Origin: Actinomycetota bacterium
GTDB lineage: Bacteria; Actinomycetota; Actinomycetes; S36-B12
Direction: 5' to 3'
DNA: 6,029 nucleotides
Assembly: GCA_010029945.1 (NCBI GenBank)
Contig: RGQW01000097.1
Location: 1-6,029, forward strand
Part shown: positions 1 to 6,029 of the stretch, piece after piece
How positions within the stretch are numbered: position 1 is the stretch's first letter
How the letters are laid out: each line of letters starts with the position of its first letter
Program-made: the position numbers and the translations under genes
The notes under the pieces: model-generated
Told to the model about the DNA's origin: nothing
Database searches by the model: none
Seen by the model: the letters and a program-made list of their open reading frames with translations, nothing else

Positions 1-494
1 AAGAAGCCGTAGTAGCGGTCGAAGCCCCGGGCGAGCGGCCATTGATCGAACGGGCCGGCGGCAGAGATGTCTTGGGTGGGGGCCAGATGCCACTTGCCGA
101 CACAGAAGGTGGCATAGCCCTCGGCGTGAAGGACTTCGGCGATCGTCGATGCCGAGTTCGAGATGTGCCCCAGCTGATGGGGGAAGCCGGTTCGCCAGTT
201 CGACACACCACGCATCCCGACGGCGTGCTGTGAGCGACCCGTCAATAGCGCAGCCCGCGTGGGCGAACACAGCGGTGTGACGTGAAAATTCGTGAACTGC
301 ACGCCGGCTTTCGCCAGCGCGTCGACGTTGGGCGTGTCGATGTCGGAGCCGTAACAACCGAACTGGGCAAAACCGGTGTCGTCCATCAAGATGACGACAA
401 CGTTCGGTGCGTCCTCACCTGGATGCACAGGTTCGGTGAAATGCGGTTCGGAGTCAGCGAGGGTTCGCCCGATTCTTCCTTCGAAACCGTTCAT
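1..494 (-). CDS. Type I sulfatase (arylsulfatase family), 5' part only
   Basis: Sulfatases of this family hydrolyse sulfate esters using a formylglycine made from an active-site Cys. The first 164 residues are visible; the frame is open to the left edge. Seen: the DD pair D38-D39 (metal ligands in the family), the formylglycine motif C76-S-P-T-R80 followed by AALLTG, and GKWH with K134 and H136, all at positions matching the N-terminal half of the Pseudomonas arylsulfatase active site. RGFDRYYGF at 156-164 is also typical. The later metal ligands would lie beyond the edge. By memory it most resembles the large (roughly 780-residue) mycobacterial/actinobacterial arylsulfatases. The N-terminus (MNGFEGRIGRTLADSEP) is polar with no signal peptide, so a cytoplasmic location is inferred. 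The ATG at 494-492 is preceded by GGGAGG seven bases upstream and lies 13 nt after the ATPase stop, which implies co-transcription with the transporter. Exact substrate is unknown. Confidence 0.93.
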   Translation of the reverse strand, partial: MNGFEGRIGRTLADSEPHFTEPVHPGEDAPNVVVILMDDTGFAQFGCYGSDIDTPNVDALAKAGVQFTNFHVTPLCSPTRAALLTGRSQHAVGMRGVSNWRTGFPHQLGHISNSASTIAEVLHAEGYATFCVGKWHLAPTQDISAAGPFDQWPLARGFDRYYGF

Positions 495-501
495 CAGTCA
501 G

Positions 502-507
502 CCTCCC
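502..507 (-). promoter_or_regulatory. Ribosome binding site of the sulfatase gene
   Basis: On the minus strand GGGAGG immediately follows the TGA of the upstream ATPase gene and sits 7 nt before the ATG at 494. It supports that start, and it indicates that the sulfatase is translated from the transporter mRNA. Confidence 0.75.
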
Positions 508-1551
508 TCACGCTTCGTCGGTATCAGGGTCGAGTTCGCTCAACGGGCGTCCGCCGAGCATGGGCCCGGTGGTGTGGAGATGGCAGGCCACCTCCCCACC
601 CGCTGCGGTGGCGATCGGCGTCGGAAACGAGGTGTGGCAGATGTCCATGACATGCGGGCAGCGGGCAGCGAACGGGCACGCATCGACGGGAGGCGCACCG
701 GTCGCGCCAGCGACTCCTCGACCTAAGGCCCGACGACGACTCGTTTTCTCGCGTTGGACCGCGGGGTCAGGGTCAGGGATCGACGCGATCAAAAGCGCGG
801 TATAGGGATGGGCCGGGTCGTCGCAGATCGCGTCGGCGGGCCCGGTCTCGACGATGCGGCTGTGGTACATGACCGCAATTCGCTGGCAGACGTGACGCAC
901 GACGGCGAGGTCGTGGGCGATGAACAAGTACGCCGCATCGGTTTCTCGCTGAAGGCGTTCGAGCAAGTTGATGACCTGGCTCTGGGTGGAGACGTCAAGC
1001 GCCGAGACCGGCTCGTCAAGGACGAGCAGTTCAGGCGTGGTCGCGAGGGCCCGTGCGATCGCGATCCGCTGCCGCTGCCCACCGGAGAACTCATAGGGAT
1101 ACCGATCCAGATGATGCGCCTCGAGCCCAACGAGGCCCATCAACTCGGCGCTCCGCTCGTCGAGCGCTTCGTCCTGAAGCCCCATGTTCAATCGAAGGGG
1201 TTCGGCGACGATGTCGCGCACCGTCATCGCCGGATTCAACGAACCGACTGGATCCTGAAACACCACCTGAACCGCCTTGCGATACGCACGCGGGGTGCGC
1301 CGACCAAAGCCAGTGACGTCGAAGTCCCCGAGCCGAATCGTCCCTTCAGTCGGGTGGAGGAGACGCAGGATTGCTCGACCAAGCGTGGTCTTGCCCGAGC
1401 CGGACTCACCCACCAGGCCAACCGATTCGCTTGCGCGAATAGAGAGGTTTGCCCCCTGGACAGCCCGCACGTTCGGAAGCCTCTGCCACGGCAGGGTTCC
1501 GCGTCCTCCAGGGAACACAACCGACAGATCGCTGACCTCGAGCAGACTCAT
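508..1551 (-). CDS. DppF/OppF-like peptide-type ABC transporter ATPase
   Basis: This is the second nucleotide-binding subunit of the importer, 347 residues, acting at the inner face of the membrane. Motifs seen: Walker A GESGSGKTT (48-56), Q-loop Q99 in FQDP, signature FSGGQ (155-159), Walker B LLVLDEP (175-181), D-loop SALD (183-186) and the switch histidine H213. The C-terminal oligopeptide-type extension has HPYT (248-251) and four cysteines, C292, C298, C305 and C323. The start was placed at the ATG at 1551, which overlaps the preceding TGA by 4 nt (ATGA) and has GAGGAGG just upstream. The same frame runs open to an ATG at 1653, but those extra 34 residues are Arg-rich, overlap the upstream gene and lack family resemblance. 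All ATPase motifs look intact, so it should be a functional partner of the fused ATPase half. The transported substrate is not evident. Confidence 0.95.
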   Translation of the reverse strand: MSLLEVSDLSVVFPGGRGTLPWQRLPNVRAVQGANLSIRASESVGLVGESGSGKTTLGRAILRLLHPTEGTIRLGDFDVTGFGRRTPRAYRKAVQVVFQDPVGSLNPAMTVRDIVAEPLRLNMGLQDEALDERSAELMGLVGLEAHHLDRYPYEFSGGQRQRIAIARALATTPELLVLDEPVSALDVSTQSQVINLLERLQRETDAAYLFIAHDLAVVRHVCQRIAVMYHSRIVETGPADAICDDPAHPYTALLIASIPDPDPAVQREKTSRRRALGRGVAGATGAPPVDACPFAARCPHVMDICHTSFPTPIATAAGGEVACHLHTTGPMLGGRPLSELDPDTDEA

Positions 1552-3488
1552 GATGCCTCCTCTCGGACGCCCTTGAGCGCGAGTTCTTCCGCTCGCACGC
1601 AGCGACTCATTCCGGTTGCGCTCGGCGTGAGGGCGACCGCCCCGCTGCGGCACTCTTGCGTCACGTGCTCACACCGATCAGCGAAATGGCAGTGGTCAGG
1701 CCACTCCCATGGGGAGGGAACCAAGCCAGGGATCGTTGGGAGGTCGCCAGAGCGGCTGACATTTCGGGGAATCGCCCGAATAAGCCCTTCGGTATAGGGA
1801 TGCTGGGGCGAAGCAAAGACGTCCTCAAGACAGCCGGTCTCCACGACCTGCCCCGCGTACATGACCGCGACTCGATCGGCGAGGTCAGCCACAACGCCGA
1901 GGTCGTGCGTGATCAACAGCACCGACATTGAGCGACGACGGGCAAGATCGCCGATCAGATCCAAGAGTTGGCCTTGCACCGTGACATCGAGGGCCGTCGT
2001 GGGTTCATCTGCGATCAGCAGTTTGGGGCCGCAGGCGAGCGCCATCGCCGCGACAACCCGTTGCGCCATGCCGCCAGAGAATTCGTGGGGGTAGGCATCG
2101 ATTCGTGACTCGGGATCGGGAATGCCTACCTCGGCAAGGAGCTCAATCGTTCGAGCTCGGGCAGCGGCTCGGCTCATGCCAAGGTGATAACGGAGCGGCT
2201 CTGCCACTTGCCGCCCAACGGTGTGGGCTGGGTTGAGCGCGGCGAATGGCTCCTGGAAGATCACACCGATGTCAGTGCCCCGAATCCGGCTGAGTTGCTC
2301 AAATGGCATCTCGACCAGCTCCGAGCCATCGAGCATGATCGATGACGCGGACGCCTGGCCTGGATCAGGCACGAGACCCAGGATCGAGAGCGCAGTAATC
2401 GACTTGCCCGATCCTGACTCCCCCACCAGCGCAACGACCTCGCCGCGACCGACATCAAGATCGATGCCGCTCACGACCTCGACATCATCGTCGGTGCCCA
2501 GTCGGGGAAAGGCAACGGAGAGACCACGGACGGTCAACACCGGATCCGAAGCGGACGATCCGCCGGCGTCCTGAACGGGCACGCCTTCGTTATCGATCGG
2601 CCTTGCTTCGCGGCGCTGAACATCACCAACCCCGATGCGTCCCCCGCGCGCCTCGCGAGCGAACGCGTCCCGAAGTCCATCACCGAAGACATTGAAGGCA
2701 ACCACTGTCGAGAAGACAGCGAGCCCTGGCGGAATCGCTGGCCAGATGGTGCGATCGATACTCAACTGGGCGTCACGCAACATCCGCCCCCAGCTGGCCT
2801 GGTCGGATCCTGCACCGATGCCGAGGAAGCTCAGGCCGGCTTCGGCCAGGATTGCCTGAGCGAAGAGCAGGGTTGTCTGCACGATCAAGGCGGGCGCGAC
2901 GTTCGGGAGGACGTGGCGGAACATCACCCGGATACTTGATGCTCCGGCCGCGATCGCGCCGTCGACGTAGAGTTCCTCGCGCGCCGCGAATACCTCGGCT
3001 CGTGTGAGGCGGGTGATCACCATCGAGTAGACGATGCCGACCGCGAGCATGGCCTTGGTGAGGCCGACGCCAAGCCCAGCGATGATCGCCATCGCCATCA
3101 CGATCGCGGGAACAGCCACGACGGTCTCGACGATCCGCATCACCACAGCGTCAACCCAGCCGCGGAAATAGCCGATCAACAGTCCGAGCGGGACCCCGAT
3201 CGCAAGTGCGACAACGACCGCTTCGGCACCAGCGAAGAGCGCGTAGCGGGCTCCGAACATCAGGCGACTGGCGATGTCTCGTCCCACGTGGTCGGTGCCA
3301 AGCCAGTACTCGCTTGACGGACTGAAGAGGATGTCCTGGAAGCGGGTTGCGAGGTTTTCGTCGTGAGGGGCCAGGAGGGGTGCCAGCAACGCGACGATCA
3401 CGACGACGAGGAGGTAGACGCCACCGACCATGGCGACTTTGTTCCGTGTCAGTCGAGCTTGGACACGTTGACGTGTGGACATGCTCAT
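1548..3488 (-). CDS. Fused DppC-like permease and DppD-like ATPase
   Basis: A 646-residue protein carries two subunits that are usually separate. Residues 1-276 are a DppC/OppC-type permease: OppC N-terminal segment (RNKVAMVGG, then a membrane helix to about 38), GTDHVGRD (64-71), several hydrophobic helices, and the ATPase-contacting EAA loop around 171-197 (ELYVDGAIAAGAS, then RHVLPN). A roughly 40-residue polar linker follows. Residues 317-646 are an ATPase: Walker A GESGSGKS (356-363), Q412, signature FSGGM (470-474), Walker B LLIADEP (490-496), TALD (498-501), H528, HPYT (563-566), and four C-terminal cysteines C600, C606, C613 and C630. The frame is continuous, with no sign of a frameshift. 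The ATG at 3488 overlaps the upstream stop by 4 nt (ATGA). A second ATG two codons on (3482) is an equally possible start, with GGGG six bases before it. Permease/ATPase fusions of this kind are known in actinobacterial peptide-type transporters. Confidence 0.95.
   Translation of the reverse strand: MSMSTRQRVQARLTRNKVAMVGGVYLLVVVIVALLAPLLAPHDENLATRFQDILFSPSSEYWLGTDHVGRDIASRLMFGARYALFAGAEAVVVALAIGVPLGLLIGYFRGWVDAVVMRIVETVVAVPAIVMAMAIIAGLGVGLTKAMLAVGIVYSMVITRLTRAEVFAAREELYVDGAIAAGASSIRVMFRHVLPNVAPALIVQTTLLFAQAILAEAGLSFLGIGAGSDQASWGRMLRDAQLSIDRTIWPAIPPGLAVFSTVVAFNVFGDGLRDAFAREARGGRIGVGDVQRREARPIDNEGVPVQDAGGSSASDPVLTVRGLSVAFPRLGTDDDVEVVSGIDLDVGRGEVVALVGESGSGKSITALSILGLVPDPGQASASSIMLDGSELVEMPFEQLSRIRGTDIGVIFQEPFAALNPAHTVGRQVAEPLRYHLGMSRAAARARTIELLAEVGIPDPESRIDAYPHEFSGGMAQRVVAAMALACGPKLLIADEPTTALDVTVQGQLLDLIGDLARRRSMSVLLITHDLGVVADLADRVAVMYAGQVVETGCLEDVFASPQHPYTEGLIRAIPRNVSRSGDLPTIPGLVPSPWEWPDHCHFADRCEHVTQECRSGAVALTPSATGMSRCVRAEELALKGVREEAS
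1556..1562 (-). promoter_or_regulatory. Ribosome binding site deciding the DppF-like start
   Basis: GAGGAGG on the minus strand lies inside the end of the permease-ATPase gene, 4 nt before the ATG at 1551. It is the strongest Shine-Dalgarno match in the window and favours the 347-residue product over a 381-residue form starting at 1653. Confidence 0.75.
2541..2660 (-). other. Interdomain linker of the permease-ATPase fusion
   Basis: Residues about 277-316 lie between the usual DppC C-terminus (FGDGLRDAF) and the first ATPase strand (VLTVRGLSVAF). The stretch is polar, rich in Arg, Gly, Asp and Ser, has no hydrophobic helix, and looks flexible. It would have to sit on the cytoplasmic side, since it joins the cytoplasmic end of the permease to the ATPase. 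The boundaries are judged by eye. Confidence 0.7.
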
Positions 3489-4432
3489 CCCCGGACCCGC
3501 ACCTTCGGATTGAGCCAGGCATAGCTCAGGTCAAGGGCGATGTTGACCAGCACGACCACAAAGGCGATCACCATGACGAATCCAAGCAACGCCGGCACGT
3601 TGCCGCGGAAGATTGCGTCGACGCCATACGACCCCAGCCCGGGGATGTTGAAGATGAGTTCGACGAAGAGCGACCCGCCGAGGAGCGCTGCCACTTGGAA
3701 CCCGATGAGGGTCACCACCGGGATCGCAGCATTCCGGATCGCATGCCGACCAACGACCCGGCGGACCGGAAGGCCCTTGGCCAAGGCAGTGCGAACATAG
3801 TCCCGCTGCAACACACCGATCATCGCGGAACGTGTCTGTCGGGCAATGGCGGCCGACGCGGCAACCCCCAAGGCAACGCTGGGCAAAACGAGCGCCTCAA
3901 CCCACTCCCCAATGCCGTCGGGCCCACCGGGGGGCCAAACGGCCGGGAGCCAACGAAGCTCGATCGCGAAGTAGTACGCCAAGAGCAACGCGATCCAAAA
4001 GCTCGGCATGGCGATGCCAAGCGAGGCGATCACGGTGATCACTCGGTCCTGCCAACGGCCCGCCTTCAGCGCTGCGAGCACGCCGAGGGAACATCCGATG
4101 ACGACGGCGAGCAAGAGGCCACCGAACGCAAGACCCAAGGTGACCGGAATTCGGTCGAAGAGTTCGGTCGTGATCTCTTCTCCGGTGAACCAGTTGGTGC
4201 CGAGATCACCTTGCACAGCATCGACCAACCAGTCGCCGTACTGGGACAGCAACGGCTGGTCGATGCCGAGTTCGGCTCGCTTGGCATCGATGGCATCCTC
4301 GGTGGCGTCGAGCCCCAAGATTGAGCCCGCCGGATCCGACGAGTTCGCCTGTGCCAGGAAGAACACCAGCGTCGCAACTGCGAACATCAGCGGAACCGCG
4401 GCCGCGAGTCGGCCGACGAGCAGTCGGAGCAC
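3485..4432 (-). CDS. DppB/OppB-like ABC transporter permease
   Basis: A 315-residue inner-membrane permease, a normal length for DppB/OppB. Seen: an N-terminal helix (about 9-28), a long external loop with the family motif GDLGTN (75-80), helices near 99-121, 134-157, 181-200, 237-258 and 283-303, the EAA-type ATPase-contact loop starting at D211-Y-V-R-T-A with G220 and ending near P238, and the conserved FNIPGLG (261-267). It pairs with the DppC-like half of the fused protein to form the channel. The start is GTG at 4432-4430; no longer form is possible because the binding-protein TAG lies in the same frame four codons upstream. The TGA overlaps the next gene's ATG by 4 nt, suggesting coupled translation. 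Whether it carries peptides or another solute cannot be told. Confidence 0.95.
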   Translation of the reverse strand: MLRLLVGRLAAAVPLMFAVATLVFFLAQANSSDPAGSILGLDATEDAIDAKRAELGIDQPLLSQYGDWLVDAVQGDLGTNWFTGEEITTELFDRIPVTLGLAFGGLLLAVVIGCSLGVLAALKAGRWQDRVITVIASLGIAMPSFWIALLLAYYFAIELRWLPAVWPPGGPDGIGEWVEALVLPSVALGVAASAAIARQTRSAMIGVLQRDYVRTALAKGLPVRRVVGRHAIRNAAIPVVTLIGFQVAALLGGSLFVELIFNIPGLGSYGVDAIFRGNVPALLGFVMVIAFVVVLVNIALDLSYAWLNPKVRVRG

Positions 4433-4440
4433 GGCCGTGG

Positions 4441-4447
4441 CCTACTC
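4441..4447 (-). promoter_or_regulatory. Probable weak ribosome binding site of the DppB-like gene
   Basis: GAGTAGG on the minus strand spans the last Glu codon and TAG stop of the binding-protein gene and lies 8 nt before the GTG start at 4432. It is an imperfect Shine-Dalgarno match. Ribosomes finishing the upstream gene would uncover it, so translational coupling is plausible. Confidence 0.45.
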
Positions 4448-6029
4448 GATGATTCGGATGCCGTGGGGGTAGGGACTCTGCATGCCCAGGCCCATGACGA
4501 CCCCGTCCACGTTCGGTGCGTACATCGCATTTTGGCCTGCGTGTCCGAGTGAGATGATCGTGCCCGATTCGAGGAGGAGTTCGCTCGCCTGTGCGTAGAG
4601 CTCGCGAGCTTCCTCCGGGTCATCGCTCACGCTTGCCGCAGCGACGAGCTCATCCACCGGAGCCAGGTCTCCGACCTGGAAGGTGTCCCACGGTCGGATC
4701 GCAAGGGCCGGCAGGTTGCCGACGGGATGATCAAGGAGCGCACGAAGCCAGCTGATGCCGTATTCCTTCGAGAGCATCCGAGGCCCGAGTTCACCGTTGT
4801 TGATCTGGTCCAGCTCGACGTTGATACCCGTGGCCCCGAGCATCTGCACGATCAGTTCAACCGCCGGTGCGATCGCCGGCATGATCGGCATCGTGATGGT
4901 GAGACCGTCGCCGTAGCCGGCTTCAGCGAGGAGTTCCCGCGCCCGATCGGGGTCGTAGGCAAAGAGATCATCGAACTCGGGCCAATGGAACTGGCTGAAG
5001 TTCGATGGGTAGATTCCGCCACTCGCATCAGCCCGACCTGCGTGGACAGCGTCGTTGTACGCATCTCGGTCGATCGAATAGGCGATTGCCTGGCGAACGC
5101 GTTCGTCAGCGAGGGCCGGATTCAGCTCGCCGTTGCGATCGGTGATCAAGATGAATGGGAAGAGGTTCGGAACGGAGACCAGCTTCATGCCGGCATCGAG
5201 GCCCGTGACGACCTGCGTATCGGCGACAGTGGCGGAGATCTCAACTTCGCCAGTGATCAAGGCATTGATGCGAGCGTTGTTGTCCGGGAAGCCGGTGATC
5301 GAAATTTGCTCGACGCCCTGATCAGCGGGATTCCAATAGGTCGGATTCAACACGTACACCTCGGTGACGCCGGCCTGGCTTTCGCCATCGACGTGCATCC
5401 AGGGCCCAGAACCTTGGGGGTTTCGCGTGAGATCGCTTCCATCCAGATAGTTCGGGTTGATCATCATTCCGGGAATCGTCGACATCGTCAGCGGAAACTG
5501 GGGCTTGGGCACGTCGAACTCCACCTGGAACGTGGTGGCGTCGATCACTCGGGCTTCAACGAAGCCGCCCCAAGCACCGGCATTCGGATTTCCCTCGAAG
5601 GAGGTGTGGTAGACGATGTTGTCGACCGCCACCTGGGCATCAAACGGCGTTCCATCGTGGAATTGGACGTCGTCGCGCACCGTGAATTCCCACGTGTTGG
5701 GGTTCGGCCGAGTCCAGGCTGTCGCCAGCCCGGGAACGACGGAGAGGCCAGCGTCTTGCCTTGTGAGGGTGTCGTACACCGGGATGAGGAAGCCGAACTG
5801 TGCAGAGTTGACAGCAGCCGGGTTGAACGACGTCACGGCTCCAAACTCAGCGATGCGCAACTCGCCTGAAGGGGGAGGAATGACCTCGGGCTCGTCCGCT
5901 TGTTCTGTGTCGTCGAGCGCCTCCTCGCTTCCCGGCTGTTCCTCGGCTTCGACGACAATCTCGGCAGCTTCATCTTGGTCGTTGGATTCGGACTCGGTGG
6001 CACCGGCATCAGCATCGGAACCACCCTCG
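4442..6029 (-). CDS. Family 5 peptide-type solute-binding protein, 5' end missing
   Basis: This extracytoplasmic receptor delivers substrate to the permeases. The last 528 residues are visible and the frame is open to the right edge. Numbering from the first visible codon (6028): an acidic linker at 1-56, then the binding domain. Family hallmarks seen are W113-x-FTVRDDV with FHDGTPF (123-129), NPQGSGPW (204-210, the usual NPxGTGPY region), VRQAIAYSIDRD (311-322) and YDPDRARELLAEAGY (358-372). The C-terminus PHGIRIIE ends at TAG (4444-4442). A TTG at 5860 could be taken as a start, but it falls at the domain border and would discard the linker and any export signal, so I reject it. A lipoprotein signal with a lipidated Cys is expected beyond the edge but is not seen. 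Family members bind peptides, nickel, sugars and other solutes, so the ligand is open. Confidence 0.95.
   Translation of the reverse strand, partial: EGGSDADAGATESESNDQDEAAEIVVEAEEQPGSEEALDDTEQADEPEVIPPPSGELRIAEFGAVTSFNPAAVNSAQFGFLIPVYDTLTRQDAGLSVVPGLATAWTRPNPNTWEFTVRDDVQFHDGTPFDAQVAVDNIVYHTSFEGNPNAGAWGGFVEARVIDATTFQVEFDVPKPQFPLTMSTIPGMMINPNYLDGSDLTRNPQGSGPWMHVDGESQAGVTEVYVLNPTYWNPADQGVEQISITGFPDNNARINALITGEVEISATVADTQVVTGLDAGMKLVSVPNLFPFILITDRNGELNPALADERVRQAIAYSIDRDAYNDAVHAGRADASGGIYPSNFSQFHWPEFDDLFAYDPDRARELLAEAGYGDGLTITMPIMPAIAPAVELIVQMLGATGINVELDQINNGELGPRMLSKEYGISWLRALLDHPVGNLPALAIRPWDTFQVGDLAPVDELVAAASVSDDPEEARELYAQASELLLESGTIISLGHAGQNAMYAPNVDGVVMGLGMQSPYPHGIRIIE
5861..6028 (-). other. 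Acidic low-complexity linker of the binding protein
   Basis: These 56 codons encode 21 Asp/Glu residues and no Lys or Arg, with Ser, Gly, Ala, Gln and a short PPP near the end, just before the folded domain (GELRIAEFG). Such stretches are common tethers between the lipidated Cys and the binding domain in Gram-positive lipoproteins. This one is long and unusually acidic, and it may continue past the edge. Confidence 0.8.

Noticed and set aside
495..507. Possible terminator or promoter between the ATPase gene and the sulfatase gene.
   Set aside because: The gap is only 13 nt and is taken up by the ribosome binding site; there is no hairpin or T-run.
1552..1653. Upstream extension of the DppF-like protein by 34 residues to an ATG at 1653.
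   Set aside because: The extension is Arg-rich, unlike the family, and overlaps the end of the upstream gene. The ATG at 1551 has a strong GAGGAGG site and the typical ATGA overlap.
754..1797. A 347-codon open frame on the plus strand opposite the ATPase genes; similar long plus-strand frames at 3347-4324 and 4727-5869.
   Set aside because: They lie wholly antisense to genes with clear family motifs, and their translations are Arg/Asp/His-rich with no recognisable domain. They are the usual by-product of high-G+C codon bias on the opposite strand.
799..1802. A 12-nt identical repeat, ggtatagggatg, at 799-810 and 1791-1802, plus other short matches between the two ATPase regions.
   Set aside because: Both copies encode the conserved HPYT motif of two homologous ATPases. 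This reflects ancient paralogy, not a recent repeat or mobile element.
5858..5860. TTG as the start of the solute-binding protein.
   Set aside because: The frame stays open to the window edge with a typical lipoprotein linker, and a start here would leave a receptor without an export signal.

Overview
The window is one strand-coherent block of genes on the minus strand. It reads from the right edge to the left edge as: lipoprotein solute-binding protein (5' end outside the window), first permease, a permease fused to an ATPase, second ATPase, and a type I sulfatase (3' end outside the window). Base composition is evenly high in G+C. There are GTG as well as ATG starts, and gene joins are very tight: 9 nt, a 4-nt overlap, a 4-nt overlap, and 13 nt. 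High G+C, an acidic linker on the binding protein, and a sulfatase resembling the large mycobacterial/actinobacterial arylsulfatases suggest an actinobacterium. That is an inference from style and remembered families, not a database result.

Layout, right to left. 6029-4442: family 5 (peptide/nickel-type) extracellular solute-binding protein, entering the window in a 56-residue, strongly acidic, Lys/Arg-free linker. 4432-3485: DppB/OppB-like permease with a GTG start. 3488-1548: a 646-residue protein joining a DppC/OppC-like permease to a DppD/OppD-like ATPase. 1551-508: DppF/OppF-like ATPase. 494-1: first 164 residues of a sulfatase with the formylglycine motif CSPTR and no visible signal peptide. 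No intergenic stretch exceeds about 13 nt, and I see no RNA gene, mobile element, CRISPR array, internal promoter or terminator.

How it fits together: the four transporter genes encode a complete Dpp/Opp-type importer (binding protein, two permease domains, two ATPase domains), with two subunits fused. The sulfatase start lies 13 nt after the last ATPase gene behind a clear ribosome binding site, so it is probably on the same mRNA. The sulfatase appears cytoplasmic. The simplest hypothesis is that the importer brings in an organic sulfate ester or sulfated conjugate, which is then desulfated inside the cell. The substrate cannot be read from the sequence. None of the individual families is new; the interest lies in the combination.
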